Shown one piece after another: positions 18,408 to 27,934 of a stretch of DNA of 64,000 nucleotides. Positions within the stretch are counted from its first letter, which is position 1, and every line of letters begins with the position of its first letter. The notes beneath the pieces are model-generated. The model had not been told where the DNA came from. It searched no databases and saw only the letters and a list, made by a program, of their open reading frames with translations. This stretch comes from Flavobacterium luteum. Lineage in GTDB: Bacteria; Bacteroidota; Bacteroidia; Flavobacteriales; Flavobacteriaceae. Both the position numbers and the translations under genes were made by a program. The stretch is taken from NCBI RefSeq assembly GCF_008806775.1, contig NZ_WAEM01000008.1, forward strand, positions 38,980 to 102,979, read 5' to 3'.

Positions 18408-19577
18408 TTATTTTATGGCATCCTGAATACTAATTTTCTTACCATCCTTAAATGCAATTAAGTAAGCCGAAGTAAATCCTTTCGTTTTTGCTTCTTCTAA
18501 ATTGCGTTTTGCATTACTATAGTCAGAAGTTTCTCCATAAGTATACTTATAAAATGTTCCATTATCTGTATTAATGGCTACATTCTTTAATCCTTTGAAG
18601 TTACTTGGAATTAATTCTATTTTTTTTGCTACTGCTGCAATTTGAACTTTAAAAATAACTCCCGAAGTCTCCTCAATAGTCTTAATTTGTGGCTTTTCGA
18701 CGGTTGTTTTTTGTGCTATTTTTTCTGCTTTTTTTATAGTTGTAGTATCCAATAGCTTTTCTACAAATCGTTTTGAAGGCTTCTCATAAATTTCATTACT
18801 GCCATTACCAAAATATTCTTTTTTGTAACTTAATATAGCATCCGCAATTGTTTGAGCTACTTGGTCTTGTCCTTCTTCAGAATCTAATAATTGCCCATCT
18901 TTTAAGTTAGAAATAAAACCTGTTTCTATTAATACTCTTGGCATGTAGGCTTTGTGCAGTACCATAAATGGAGCTTGTTTTACTCCCCTGCTTTTTCTAT
19001 CAAAATTACCAATAAATTGATCTTCTATTTTACTGGCTAATGAAATACTGTTTTCTAAATATTCCTCTTGCATCAAAGTCATGCCTATCATTGTACTTGG
19101 ATTGTTGGGGTCAAAACCTTCGTATTTTTGTTTGTAATCTTTTTCTAAAGTAATTACCGCATTCTCACTTTTTGCTACAGCAAGATTTGAGGCATTTTTG
19201 TTCAAACCCATAACATAAGTTTCTGTTCCTTGAGCAGCAGGATTTTTATTAGCATTGCAATGTATAGAAACAAAAATATTAGCATCCGCTCTATTAGCAA
19301 TACTTGAGCGTTCAACAAGTTCAATAAAGACATCTGTTTTTCTTGAATACACAATATCGATATTAGGATTTTCTTCAAGAATTTTTCCTACTTTAAGAAC
19401 AATGGCCAATGTAATATTTTTTTCTATATGACCGTTGTAAACTGCCCCAAAGTCATGTCCTCCATGTCCTGCATCTAAGGCAACTTTGAATTTAGCGTTT
19501 GATTGTCCATAAGACACTAAAGCAATTGATATGAAAAAAAAGGTAGAAAGCAATTTAAATTTAGATATAATATTCAT
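18408..19577 (-). CDS. N-acetylmuramoyl-L-alanine amidase
   Basis: A 389-residue secreted enzyme with a signal peptide (LLSTFFFISIALVSYGQS). The Amidase_3 catalytic domain shows the zinc-binding residues in LDAGHGGHDFGA, the Glu in GHIEKNITL, FVSIHCNANK, and the catalytic Glu in RVLIETGFISN. It cleaves the bond between MurNAc and the peptide stem during cell separation and turnover. The C-terminal region (FKVQIAAVAKKIEL to the end) looks like a SPOR-type domain that binds denuded glycan at septa. It is the first gene of the leftward amidase-MlaD-FeS group and divergent from lptD. Confidence 0.94.
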   Translation of the reverse strand: MNIISKFKLLSTFFFISIALVSYGQSNAKFKVALDAGHGGHDFGAVYNGHIEKNITLAIVLKVGKILEENPNIDIVYSRKTDVFIELVERSSIANRADANIFVSIHCNANKNPAAQGTETYVMGLNKNASNLAVAKSENAVITLEKDYKQKYEGFDPNNPSTMIGMTLMQEEYLENSISLASKIEDQFIGNFDRKSRGVKQAPFMVLHKAYMPRVLIETGFISNLKDGQLLDSEEGQDQVAQTIADAILSYKKEYFGNGSNEIYEKPSKRFVEKLLDTTTIKKAEKIAQKTTVEKPQIKTIEETSGVIFKVQIAAVAKKIELIPSNFKGLKNVAINTDNGTFYKYTYGETSDYSNAKRNLEEAKTKGFTSAYLIAFKDGKKISIQDAIK

Positions 19578-19610
19578 TGTGTTTTAAAAGTTAATTTAAA
19601 TAAAAACGTT

Positions 19611-19642
19611 TTGTCTTTAATTTTTATAATTGTTTACTTTTG
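19611..19642 (+). promoter_or_regulatory. putative promoter of lptD-ridA
   Basis: TTG (19611-19613), 21-nt spacer, TACTTTTG (19635-19642). It fits TTG-N17-23-TANNTTTG and lies 72 nt before the lptD start. Confidence 0.6.
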
Positions 19643-19694
19643 ACCAAAAATTATGTTTAAGTTTGGCTCTTCTAAAAACTAAGCCATATTTTTA

Positions 19695-19724
19695 CAAAAA
19701 TAGCATTTAAACCTTTGCGTACAA
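19695..19724 (-). promoter_or_regulatory. putative promoter of the amidase-MlaD-FeS group
   Basis: On the reverse strand: TTG (19722-19724), 19-nt spacer, TATTTTTG (19695-19702). The -33 element lies inside the first codons of lptD, so the two divergent transcripts would overlap at their starts. The leader to the amidase ATG would be about 115 nt. Confidence 0.5.
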
Positions 19725-22378
19725 ACTTATTTAATATCGTTTTATTAGCCTTTTTCCTAACAATAGGAAGTGCTAATATTTATTCGCAAGATATAAACAA
19801 GAAATCGACTGCTATACCTGTTAATAAACAGGCTGATAGCTTAAAAATTGTAACTACAGACATTCCTATTATTTCTGATAGTATTAAAGTAGATAGTATC
19901 AAAAAAAAACCAATTCTTGAAGGTAAAATAAAATACAAAGCAGAAAAATATGCAAAAATAGACCAAAAGAAAAAATTGATTACGCTGTATGATAAAGCAG
20001 AGTTGTACTATCAAGATATTGAGTTAAAATCAGGAATTATTGTTTTTAATTATGAAAAAAATGAGGTTTATGCTGGTAGAATAAAAGATTCGTCTGGAGT
20101 GTATACACAATTACCTAATTTCAAACAAGGTAGTAATGTGGTTGAACCCGATTCCATTCGATTTAATTATAAAACAAAAAAAGCTCTTATATGGAACTCC
20201 AGAACTGAGCAAAGCGAATTTAGAGTTAAAGCAGAAATATCAAAAAGAGTTAATGATTCTGTTTATTTCATGAAAGGTGCTCGCTTTACAACATCTACCG
20301 ATATTGACGACCCCGAATATTATTTTAAGACTAGTAAAGTAAAATATGTGCCAGGTAAAAAAGTAGTTACTGGCCTTACAAATATGGTAATTGCGAATGT
20401 CCCTACCCCTCTTGCACTTCCTTTTGCTTTTTTTCCTATGACCGAAGAAAGTCAATCGGGTATAATTATTCCTACTTTTAACGACACCAGACAAAGAGGC
20501 TATTCCTTACAAAATGGCGGTTATTATTTTGCTTTGAGTAAAAACTATGATTTGGCTGTTCTTGGCGATTATTATACCAACGGAAGTTATGCGCTACGAT
20601 TTGAATCGAGCTATGCTAAACGGTATAAGTTTAGAGGAAATGTAAATATTAGATATGAAAATTTAATTCAGAGCGAAAGAGGTTTTCCTGATTATTCTAA
20701 AACAAATATATATAACATTCAATGGTCGCACTCACAAGACTCAAAATCAAGTCCAAATTCGCGTTTCTCTGCATCGGTAAATTTAGGAAGTAGTAGATAC
20801 TTTCAACAATCAATAAATCAATTAAATGCAGGGTCTAATCTTAACAATACATTAAATTCTTCTATTTCATATTCTAAAACATTTAATTCTGTACCACAAG
20901 TAAATTTATCGCTAACAGCCTCTCATTCACAAAACACAAGAACAGAAGAAATTAATATGACTTTACCTACACTTCAAATGAGTGTAGATCGTATTTTTCC
21001 ATTTGCATCTGGTGAAGGATTAAAAAAAGGATTCTTTAAAAACATCAATTTTCAATACAACTTAAGAGGAGAAAATCAGATTAAAACCACAGATTCATTA
21101 TTTTTTAAACCACAAATGTTTAGAGATGCCAAAGCAGGATTTCAGCATAGTATTCCTTTAAGCACCAACTTTAAAGTTTTTAAGTATTTTAGTGCTTCAA
21201 CCTCAATAAACTATCAAGAAGTTTGGTATATAAAAACCATAAACAAATCTTTTGATTCCGATTTAAGTAAAGAAGTAATTAAAGATATAAATGGTTTTGA
21301 TGCGTTCAGAACCTATTCTTTTTCTTCAAGTATTGGTACAACTATATATGGTACTTTTAATTTAGGGGAAACAAAGAATATAAAAGCCATTCGACATGTT
21401 ATGAGACCAGCGGTTTCATATAGTCAAACCCCAAGTTTTTCTAAATATTATGATACGTATGCTGCAGATGCTAGTGGGACTATGATAAAAGAATATACTC
21501 GTTTTGAAGGAGGGATTTTTGGAGCACCAGGAAAAAACAGATCTAATAACGTTGGAATTAGTTTAAGTAACACTTTTGAAGCCAAGGTAACCGATAAAGA
21601 TTCTACTAAAACAGAGCCTAAAAAAGTGATGCTTTTAAACAATTTAAATCTTTCGACGAGTTATGACATTGCAGCAGATTCATTACGTTGGGCTCCACTA
21701 AGAGTTAGCGCTGGTACACAATTTTTTAAAAATAAAATGAATGCCAATTTTGGCATGACCTTAAACCCATACGCAATTAACAAATCTGGACGAGAAATCA
21801 ATACTTTTAATATTGATAATGGAGGGAGTTTATTTAGGATGACAAGTGCTAATATGACACTAAACTATTCCTTAAGCAGTCGTGATGGAGATAAAGATAA
21901 GAAAAAAGAGAATAAACAAGGAGAGAGAAATGGGGGTCGTGATGACGATTTGTTTGGAACCAATACCGATTTTAGTGATAGAAGAGAAAGTCAATTTGGC
22001 AATGATAGTGAAGAAGATTCCTTTAAGGGGTTTTATAAAGCCGATTTGCCTTGGGACATCACATTAGCGTATCAACTAACCTACTCTAATGTAAACAGAG
22101 AAAATGCTATTAGTGGTAATTCACTAATGGTTTCAGCCAATACAGACCTTACGCCAAAATGGAAAGTAGGAGCCTCAACTGGTTATGATTTTGTGCAAAA
22201 AGGAGTAACCTTTACTCAATTACGATTTGAACGAGACTTATTAAGTTGGAGAATGGATTTTAATTGGACACCTTTTGGAGATAATGCCTTTTGGGGTTTC
22301 TTTATCGGAATTAAATCGGGCGTTTTAAGCGATATTAAATGGGACAAACGTACTATTCCAGATCGATTATTGAGATAA
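19715..22378 (+). CDS. lptD: LPS-assembly outer-membrane protein LptD (OstA-like)
   Basis: An 887-residue protein with a signal peptide (NIVLLAFFLTIGSANIYSQ). The N-terminal part (about 60-230) has the OstA/LptD jelly-roll pattern (KLITLYDKAELYYQDIELKS, NYKTKKALIWNSRTEQSEFR). The rest is a large beta-barrel with the LptD-like segment LALPFAFFPMTEESQSGIIIPTF. LptD inserts lipopolysaccharide into the outer leaflet together with LptE. The start is TTG; no in-frame ATG precedes the signal peptide. A polar, charged loop near residues 725-770 (RDGDKDKKKENKQGERNG) interrupts the barrel. It is divergent from the amidase gene and followed by ridA after 100 bp. Confidence 0.9.
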   Translation: MRTNLFNIVLLAFFLTIGSANIYSQDINKKSTAIPVNKQADSLKIVTTDIPIISDSIKVDSIKKKPILEGKIKYKAEKYAKIDQKKKLITLYDKAELYYQDIELKSGIIVFNYEKNEVYAGRIKDSSGVYTQLPNFKQGSNVVEPDSIRFNYKTKKALIWNSRTEQSEFRVKAEISKRVNDSVYFMKGARFTTSTDIDDPEYYFKTSKVKYVPGKKVVTGLTNMVIANVPTPLALPFAFFPMTEESQSGIIIPTFNDTRQRGYSLQNGGYYFALSKNYDLAVLGDYYTNGSYALRFESSYAKRYKFRGNVNIRYENLIQSERGFPDYSKTNIYNIQWSHSQDSKSSPNSRFSASVNLGSSRYFQQSINQLNAGSNLNNTLNSSISYSKTFNSVPQVNLSLTASHSQNTRTEEINMTLPTLQMSVDRIFPFASGEGLKKGFFKNINFQYNLRGENQIKTTDSLFFKPQMFRDAKAGFQHSIPLSTNFKVFKYFSASTSINYQEVWYIKTINKSFDSDLSKEVIKDINGFDAFRTYSFSSSIGTTIYGTFNLGETKNIKAIRHVMRPAVSYSQTPSFSKYYDTYAADASGTMIKEYTRFEGGIFGAPGKNRSNNVGISLSNTFEAKVTDKDSTKTEPKKVMLLNNLNLSTSYDIAADSLRWAPLRVSAGTQFFKNKMNANFGMTLNPYAINKSGREINTFNIDNGGSLFRMTSANMTLNYSLSSRDGDKDKKKENKQGERNGGRDDDLFGTNTDFSDRRESQFGNDSEEDSFKGFYKADLPWDITLAYQLTYSNVNRENAISGNSLMVSANTDLTPKWKVGASTGYDFVQKGVTFTQLRFERDLLSWRMDFNWTPFGDNAFWGFFIGIKSGVLSDIKWDKRTIPDRLLR

Positions 22379-22450
22379 ATAAGTTTAATTTTTAGTTATA
22401 AAATTGATATCTTTAATTCATTAAATTTATATTTTTAATTTATCTTTCAC

Positions 22451-22862
<412 letters not shown>

Positions 22863-23227
22863 AATGATATCATTGATATGTAATTACATATTAGCTTCTT
22901 ATAGTTTTACAACTTCTGCAACTAAACATTAATATTGCAATTAAATCCAAATTAAAAAGATTGAATACAAACCAAATCTTGCAATTATTGATGATTTCTA
23001 TTTTATTGTAGCTTTACAATTCTAAAAAAAGAATTAATTGAAAACAAATCTTATAATTTAATAAATTTCATTGCAAAATTTATTAAATTTTTTATCTCCA
23101 ATCATGTAAATAGTATGTAGTTTTTATTAACTTTGTTAGCCTAGCCTAATTAATTATTAATATACACGAATACTAACGTTATTTTATTAATTTATATTTA
23201 ATAATTGTCGTTAAAAAAATTATTAAA
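22863..23227. other. 365-bp AT-rich intergenic region between ridA and yceI
   Basis: No open frame is convincing. It holds a perfect 14-bp inverted repeat at 23055-23089 and a TANNTTTG match, TAACTTTG, at 23128-23135 (about 90 nt before the yceI-like gene, with no TTG at the expected distance). Nothing else was recognised. Confidence 0.6.
23055..23093 (+). terminator. AT-only hairpin with T-run downstream of ridA
   Basis: AATTTAATAAATTT (23055-23068) pairs perfectly with AAATTTATTAAATT (23076-23089) across a 7-nt loop, followed by four more T. The stem has no G-C pair, so termination would be weak. It lies 193 bp after ridA. Confidence 0.4.
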
Positions 23228-23785
23228 ATGAAAAAAATTGTACTTATGATATTGGTTTTGTTTGCCAATTCTTCTCTTTCTTCTCAAATTATAGGTATTA
23301 ACATACAAGAAAGTATTATTACTTGGAATGGGAAAAAAGTAACAGGTGAACACAAAGGTACTATTAACTTTAAAGAAGGCTTCTTGGTATATGAAAATGA
23401 GAAAATCGTTGGAGGCGATTTTATTGTTGATATGACAACCATTAACAATACAGACCAAACGGGTAATGACAAATTAAAGCTAGAGGGACATATAAAATCT
23501 TTTGATTTTTTTAATATTACGGATTTCAAAACATCACAATTAGTTTTCAAATCAATTACTGATAAAGGAAAGAACCTATACAAAGTGATTGCCGATTTAA
23601 CTATAAAAGGAGTGACAAATCCCATTAAGTTTGATTTAATAATAAACAAGCAAGGAGCGACTGCCAAATTAAAAGTTGATAGAACAAAATATGGAATTCA
23701 ATATGGTTCCGGAAACTTTTTTGATGATATTGGAGATTGGACCATTTATGACGAATTTGACTTAAATATAGATTTAAAATTTTAA
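23228..23785 (+). CDS. YceI family periplasmic protein
   Basis: A 185-residue protein with a signal peptide ([20 protein letters not shown]). The YceI pattern is clear: [52 protein letters not shown], and [16 protein letters not shown]. The fold is a lipocalin-like barrel that binds isoprenoid lipids in known members. The physiological role is not certain. The 3' end overlaps the convergent cysK gene by 4 bp (23782-23785). A TAACTTTG box lies about 90 bp upstream. Confidence 0.93.
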   Translation: MKKIVLMILVLFANSSLSSQIIGINIQESIITWNGKKVTGEHKGTINFKEGFLVYENEKIVGGDFIVDMTTINNTDQTGNDKLKLEGHIKSFDFFNITDFKTSQLVFKSITDKGKNLYKVIADLTIKGVTNPIKFDLIINKQGATAKLKVDRTKYGIQYGSGNFFDDIGDWTIYDEFDLNIDLKF

Positions 23786-24696
23786 AACAATCCTTCAATA
23801 GACAAGTAACGCTCTCCAGTATCGTAATTAAAAGTCAAAACAACAGAGCCATCAGGAATAGATTCTAATTTTTTTGCAACGGCTGCAAGTGAAGCTCCGG
23901 TAGAAATCCCCACCAGAATTCCTTCTTGATTTGCTATACTTTTGGCATATTTAAAAGAATCTTCTTTACTCACTTGGATTACTTCATCAATTAAATCACT
24001 TTGATAAATTGAAGGAATAAACCCAGCTCCTATTCCTTGTAAAGGATGCGGACTTGGACTTCCACCACTCAATACTGGAGACAATTCAGGTTCTACCGCA
24101 AATACTTTTAAATTAGGATATTTTGCTTTCAATACTTTTGCAACGCCTACTATATGTCCTCCTGTACCCACTCCGGTAATAATATAATCTAGTCCATCAG
24201 GAAAATCGGCAAGTATTTCTAGCGCTGTTGTTCTTTCGTGAACTTCAACATTTGCTGGATTGTCAAATTGTTTTGGTGACCAAGCATTTGGAGTTACTGA
24301 AACTAATTCAGCTGCTTTTTCGATAGCTCCTTTCATCCCTTTTTCTCTTGGAGTTAACACAAATTCTGCACCATAAATTTCCATTAATTTTCTGCGTTCT
24401 ACACTCATAGATTCAGGCATTACCAGAATAACTTTATATCCTTTAACAGCGGCAACTAAAGCCAAGCCTATTCCAGTATTTCCAGATGTGGGTTCAATAA
24501 TTACACTATCAACATTCAATAAACCTTTTCGCTCTGCATCTTCTATCATTGCCAAAGCTATTCTATCTTTTATACTACTTCCTGGATTCGTTTTTTCTAA
24601 TTTAATCCAGACTTTCTTTTTTGAACCTTCGAATAACTTATTTATTCGAACAACTGGAGTATTACCAATGGTTTCTAAAATATTATTTGCTTTCAT
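23782..24696 (-). CDS. cysK: cysteine synthase A (O-acetylserine sulfhydrylase)
   Basis: A 304-residue PLP enzyme that makes cysteine from O-acetylserine and sulfide. The PLP lysine is K43 in NPGSSIKDR, the substrate loop is [11 protein letters not shown], and the phosphate-binding loop is [14 protein letters not shown]. It ends with [12 protein letters not shown], the usual CysK end. A second, different synthase (cysM) lies 6 kb away next to cysE, so this cell has at least two. The start codon is 85 bp from the left inverted repeat of a decayed insertion sequence, which lies between it and the next gene. Confidence 0.95.
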   Translation of the reverse strand: MKANNILETIGNTPVVRINKLFEGSKKKVWIKLEKTNPGSSIKDRIALAMIEDAERKGLLNVDSVIIEPTSGNTGIGLALVAAVKGYKVILVMPESMSVERRKLMEIYGAEFVLTPREKGMKGAIEKAAELVSVTPNAWSPKQFDNPANVEVHERTTALEILADFPDGLDYIITGVGTGGHIVGVAKVLKAKYPNLKVFAVEPELSPVLSGGSPSPHPLQGIGAGFIPSIYQSDLIDEVIQVSKEDSFKYAKSIANQEGILVGISTGASLAAVAKKLESIPDGSVVLTFNYDTGERYLSIEGLF

Positions 24697-24779
24697 TGTT
24701 GTTATATTTTTTAATAATTTATTATCTGTAGTAAAATTAGTAGTAAAAAAAATAAAAAACGCACCATATTACTATTAAT

Positions 24780-25423
24780 CGATTCAAGTTGCTAGTGGTA
24801 CTATCCAATAAAAAAAAAAATCAAAGTTTAAGTGAATTTGTTTTACAAACCAATAAACGGAACCAATACTTTGTAAAGACAAAATTATATTTATTTTTTG
24901 TTTAATAATAATATTTAACAAGGAATTATTCACGTATAAGATTTAGGAATACAACTCAGCGATAGCGAAATTATCTTAATGACAATAGTTTCTTTAACAA
25001 GTTTTTACGGATTTAAAGTACAATTATTTAACACAAAAGATGAAATTTCAATAGTTTTTCATTTTCACCAGGTAAAACGTAGGATACAAAAGCATTAGGA
25101 AAAATGATCACTAATTTACCTGCGTAATCCTCATTATATGCTAATAGTGCCTATTCAGATTATGGGTTAAAAGATATTTCTTTGTAGAGAAAATGAATCT
25201 TATTAAAGATTCAACGCAAGTCAATCGCTAAGAAAATAGATACATTGGAACAAAACATGAAAAGCTAAAAATGTGAAAAAGAGTAGAAACAGCAATAAGT
25301 AACATCAAAAAAATGTTCCCAATAACAACATATGCAGTAACCTTAGATAGCTTTCTGATAAAACTAACTTTATTTGTGTTTGGACTCTAATTAAACAAAA
25401 CGATTAACTAGCAACTTGAATTA
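24780..25423. mobile_element. decayed insertion sequence with 15-bp perfect terminal inverted repeats
   Basis: ATTCAAGTTGCTAGT at 24782-24796 is the exact reverse complement of 25407-25421. ATTAAT flanks both ends (24774-24779 and 25424-25429) and could be a target duplication, though it is itself a palindrome. Inside are pieces of one DDE transposase: QLSDSEIILMTIVSL (from 24952), GFKVQLFNTKDEISIVF, SPGKT and LYANSAYSDYGLKDI in another frame, and KRVETAISNIKKMFP to the stop at 25388-25390. The pieces resemble an IS982-type transposase. At about 642 bp the element is too short for a full copy, and a deletion after SLTS is visible. Confidence 0.75.
24952..25390 (+). pseudogene. transposase remnant (IS982-like)
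   Basis: Three blocks in different frames, separated by stops and a frameshift, follow the order expected for this transposase type: an N-terminal LSDSEII segment, a central block GFKVQLFNT...SPGKT...DTKALGKMITNLPA...YANSAYSDYGLKDI, and a C-terminal block RVETAISNIKKMF...AVTLDSFLIKLTLF. The N-terminal block runs straight into the central one (TSFYGFKV), so perhaps 100 codons are missing. It is non-functional. The family assignment rests on remembered motifs only. Confidence 0.65.
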
Positions 25424-25443
25424 ATTAATGGAATACAAATTGA

Positions 25444-25474
25444 TTGGGGATTGTAATTTAAAATACTATTTTTG
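25444..25474 (+). promoter_or_regulatory. putative promoter of the two-domain lipoprotein gene
   Basis: TTG (25444-25446), 20-nt spacer, TATTTTTG (25467-25474). It lies 17 nt before the ATG at 25492 and just outside the right end of the decayed element. Confidence 0.6.
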
Positions 25475-25491
25475 TAGTAAATTGTATAAAC

Positions 25492-26445
25492 ATGAAAAGA
25501 TTATTGAGGTTGTTGGTTTTAATTGTAATTCTAAATGGTTGCGATGACGGCAAATTGACTGTTGATACTATTAATTTTGAAGATGTTACTGCAAGTTCGT
25601 GCGGAGAAATAATTTATAAATTAAAGGATTCTGAAGCTTTATTTATGAAAATTCCAGCGGAAAAAAATGCATTTCTAAATGATGAAACTCTTTTAGATAA
25701 GCCACGAGAAATACCTATTGGAGGTGAAGTTACTGTAAGATATAGATTTTATAATGGAAAAGTAGCTTCAGACAATATTTGTGTTGTTGCTGGACCAATA
25801 ACCCCAGTCGCTACTGGTGAATGGATAGCAAAATCAGGAACTATCCAAATTATTACCAAAGCAAATTATGCTACTACAAATACTGAAACGGGGCAGAAAA
25901 AAATTTCAGGATACAATCATGCTGTTGTTTATAAAAATATTGTTTTTTCTAAAAGTGATGGTACTGAACAAAAGTATGACACATTCACATTTGGAAATTA
26001 TCAAACTACAGCAACAACATTACCGTTTTCTTTTGACCCAAAACTTGTTGAGCAATGTTCTTCAACAACTAAAATCTTTAATGCTAGAAATAATGGAACC
26101 GAAAGCTTAGTTATAGAAAATGTAGACCCTAGTTTAATTCAAAAAACAGGCTCTCTTCCTCAGCCTATCTCAGCTACAACTAACAGACTCGTTTATAGAT
26201 TATACAAAAGTTCTTTACCAACATCAACTTTACTACCTGAATACTTTTGCGGAGACACAACCCCCTTAAGTCCTGTTATTTCAGAAGAATGGGTAGCTAC
26301 AGAAGGTACAATTGAAGTAATTACAACTACTTCAGGAGGTTATTTACATACGATACGATTAAAGAAGGTAATCTTTAAAAGAGGCAATAGCTCTTTTTAT
26401 TATGGTGATGATATGCTGTTTGGAGAGCTTTTACTTCCTGAGTAA
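25492..26445 (+). CDS. hypothetical two-domain lipoprotein
   Basis: A 317-residue protein with a lipoprotein signal (LLVLIVILNGCDDGK, Cys17 lipidated). The mature part contains the same module twice. The first has PVATGEWIAKSGTIQIITK, then HAVVYKNIVFSKSDG and FTFG. The second has PVISEEWVATEGTIEVITTT, then HTIRLKKVIFKRGN and MLFG. Each is preceded by a piece with a Cys and a shared LVYRLYKS/IIYKLKDS-type strand. I do not recognise the family. It converges with the Smr-domain gene with no gap (stops adjacent). Confidence 0.8.
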   Translation: MKRLLRLLVLIVILNGCDDGKLTVDTINFEDVTASSCGEIIYKLKDSEALFMKIPAEKNAFLNDETLLDKPREIPIGGEVTVRYRFYNGKVASDNICVVAGPITPVATGEWIAKSGTIQIITKANYATTNTETGQKKISGYNHAVVYKNIVFSKSDGTEQKYDTFTFGNYQTTATTLPFSFDPKLVEQCSSTTKIFNARNNGTESLVIENVDPSLIQKTGSLPQPISATTNRLVYRLYKSSLPTSTLLPEYFCGDTTPLSPVISEEWVATEGTIEVITTTSGGYLHTIRLKKVIFKRGNSSFYYGDDMLFGELLLPE

Positions 26446-26997
26446 TTATTTTGCATTTTGTTTAATATACACTTCAGTCGCACCCAATCCATATTTTTGA
26501 TAATTCGCTTCTTGAAAAGCAATATTTTCATAACGACCTAATAAAAAATCCAGTTCGGCTTTAAGAATACCTTCACCAACACCATGAATAAAAACAATTT
26601 TGGGAACCCTATTCCTAATGGCAAATTCGATATGTCGTTTTGCAGTTTCTGATTGTAAAGTAAGAATATCATAGTTGCTCATTCCTCTAAAATTAGGCAC
26701 TAATTTTTCGATATGCAAATCAAATTCTGGTGGAGGAATTTCGCCTTTAGTTTTCTTTTCCTTTACAAAACTTCTTGGTTTTGGAATTTCTTTTTCTATT
26801 TTAATTTGATTTAAATTAAAACTTCCTATTTTAAAATTTAAATCACTGGTATCGTTTACTTTAACTAGTTCTTTAGAGAGGAAATTCATAATAAACCCAT
26901 CTTCTGTTTCAATAGAAATTTCATTGTTTTGAACAGATAAAACAACACCATTAATAGCCTCATCTAACACCGAAACTTTATCTCCTATATCAAACAT
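26446..26997 (-). CDS. Smr domain protein (DUF2027 type)
   Basis: A 183-residue cytoplasmic protein. The N-terminal part (about 1-50) is a small beta domain (FDIGDKVSVLDEAINGVV), a linker rich in Lys and Pro follows, and the C-terminal Smr domain has FDLHIEKL and the signature IHGVGEGILKAELDFLL. Smr domains of MutS2-like proteins are nucleases or nucleic-acid binders. This stand-alone form is common in Bacteroidota and its role is not known. It overlaps the end of the upstream small membrane protein gene by 8 bp. Confidence 0.88.
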   Translation of the reverse strand: MFDIGDKVSVLDEAINGVVLSVQNNEISIETEDGFIMNFLSKELVKVNDTSDLNFKIGSFNLNQIKIEKEIPKPRSFVKEKKTKGEIPPPEFDLHIEKLVPNFRGMSNYDILTLQSETAKRHIEFAIRNRVPKIVFIHGVGEGILKAELDFLLGRYENIAFQEANYQKYGLGATEVYIKQNAK

Positions 26998-27172
26998 CGG
27001 CGTTATTGTTATCTTTATTTTTACTTGGCGTTTTGGCGCTTAACCGAATCATTCCATACATAAATAGTACAATAGCAACAACTATTAAATATACATTTTT
27101 ATCTTCCTTACTTTGCTCATATAGAGCAATAGTAATGGCTATAATCATCAGAGGAAATACTATTTTTTTCAT
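26990..27172 (-). CDS. small membrane protein, hypothetical
   Basis: A protein of about 60 residues from the ATG at 27170-27172 (MKKIVFPLMIIAITIALYEQ). It has two short hydrophobic stretches (IVFPLMIIAITIALY and VYLIVVAIVLFMYGMI) separated by a charged loop, and a polar tail KTPSKNKDNNNADV. I prefer this start to one 10 codons upstream because MKK before the hydrophobic stretch is the usual pattern. It overlaps the Smr gene by 8 bp. The function is unknown. Confidence 0.7.
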   Translation of the reverse strand: MKKIVFPLMIIAITIALYEQSKEDKNVYLIVVAIVLFMYGMIRLSAKTPSKNKDNNNADV

Positions 27173-27261
27173 TTGAATGGTATCAGATTTCAAAAGTAAC
27201 AAACTTACTATTCTGTTGTGAATATTTTTTTGTAAAATTGTAACATAAATAATTTTAGATT

Positions 27262-27549
27262 TTGGACGTAGAAAAATATATGATTCCTTGTATTAACAAA
27301 AAGCTTTTCGGAGTAGAATGTTTGGGTTGTGGAACTCAAAGAGCATTTATGCTACTTCTTAAAGGAGATTTTGCTGGAGCTTACGATATGTTTCCTGCCA
27401 TCTATACAACTGTATTGTTTTTAGGAGTTCTCGGTTTACATTTTATTGATAAAAGTAGAAACTATCATAAATCAATTATTTTTCTAGCAATAATTAATGC
27501 CATCATTATGATTGTTTCATACATTTACAAAATGATTATTCACCTTTAA
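27262..27549 (+). CDS. DUF2752 family membrane protein
   Basis: A 95-residue protein with the DUF2752 signature CLGCGTQRAFMLLLKGDFAG and two following membrane helices (TVLFLGVLGLHFI and IIFLAIINAIIMIVSYIY). The start is TTG at 27262; the Met at residue 7 (27280) is an alternative. The Cys pair is a hallmark of the family, but no function is established. It precedes the CCC-motif gene by 15 bp, which is a recurrent pairing in flavobacteria as far as I recall. Its promoter region is shared with the divergent small membrane gene. Confidence 0.82.
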   Translation: MDVEKYMIPCINKKLFGVECLGCGTQRAFMLLLKGDFAGAYDMFPAIYTTVLFLGVLGLHFIDKSRNYHKSIIFLAIINAIIMIVSYIYKMIIHL

Positions 27550-27564
27550 AAATATAATATTAAA

Positions 27565-27897
27565 ATGGAAAAACAAAAATTACCCAATGCAACTTCTGTA
27601 ATCATTCTAGGAATTGCATCAATACTAACGTGTTGTTGTTATGGAATTGGGATTGTTTTGGGGATTGTTGCTCTTTTCTTGGCTAAAAAAGATATAGCAG
27701 CTTATAATGAAAATCCTGAAATATATAGTGGCTACGCTAATTTAAATACAGGTAAGATTTTATCTATTATTGGTATTATTTTAGGTTCTATTTATTTAAT
27801 TTTTGTTATTTATCTTTATACAGTTGTTGGAGAAGATGGAATTAAAGATTTTCAACAAAATCTAATAGAAAAAATGAAACAGCAACAAGAACAATAA
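27565..27897 (+). CDS. DUF4190/CCC-motif membrane protein
   Basis: A 110-residue protein with two membrane hairpins (SVIILGIASILTCCCYGIGI and ILSIIGIILGSIYLIFVIYL). The CCC motif at the first helix is typical of this flavobacterial family. A charged tail ends in KMKQQQEQ. Function unknown. It follows the DUF2752 gene by 15 bp and is probably its partner in one transcript, which ends at the strong hairpin directly after the stop codon. Confidence 0.82.
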   Translation: MEKQKLPNATSVIILGIASILTCCCYGIGIVLGIVALFLAKKDIAAYNENPEIYSGYANLNTGKILSIIGIILGSIYLIFVIYLYTVVGEDGIKDFQQNLIEKMKQQQEQ

Positions 27898-27930
27898 ATA
27901 AAATATCCTCCAATTGGAGGATATTTTATT
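27897..27930. terminator. bidirectional terminator between the DUF4190 and rocD genes
   Basis: AATAAAATATCCTCC (27897-27911) pairs perfectly with GGAGGATATTTTATT (27916-27930) across an AATT loop. The stem has A-rich and T-rich flanks on both sides and lies between two convergent stop codons. Confidence 0.85.
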
Positions 27931-27934
27931 TATA

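Noticed and set aside
24697..25491. A novel regulatory RNA in the long gap after cysK
   Set aside because: The gap is explained by the decayed insertion sequence with its inverted ends and transposase pieces.
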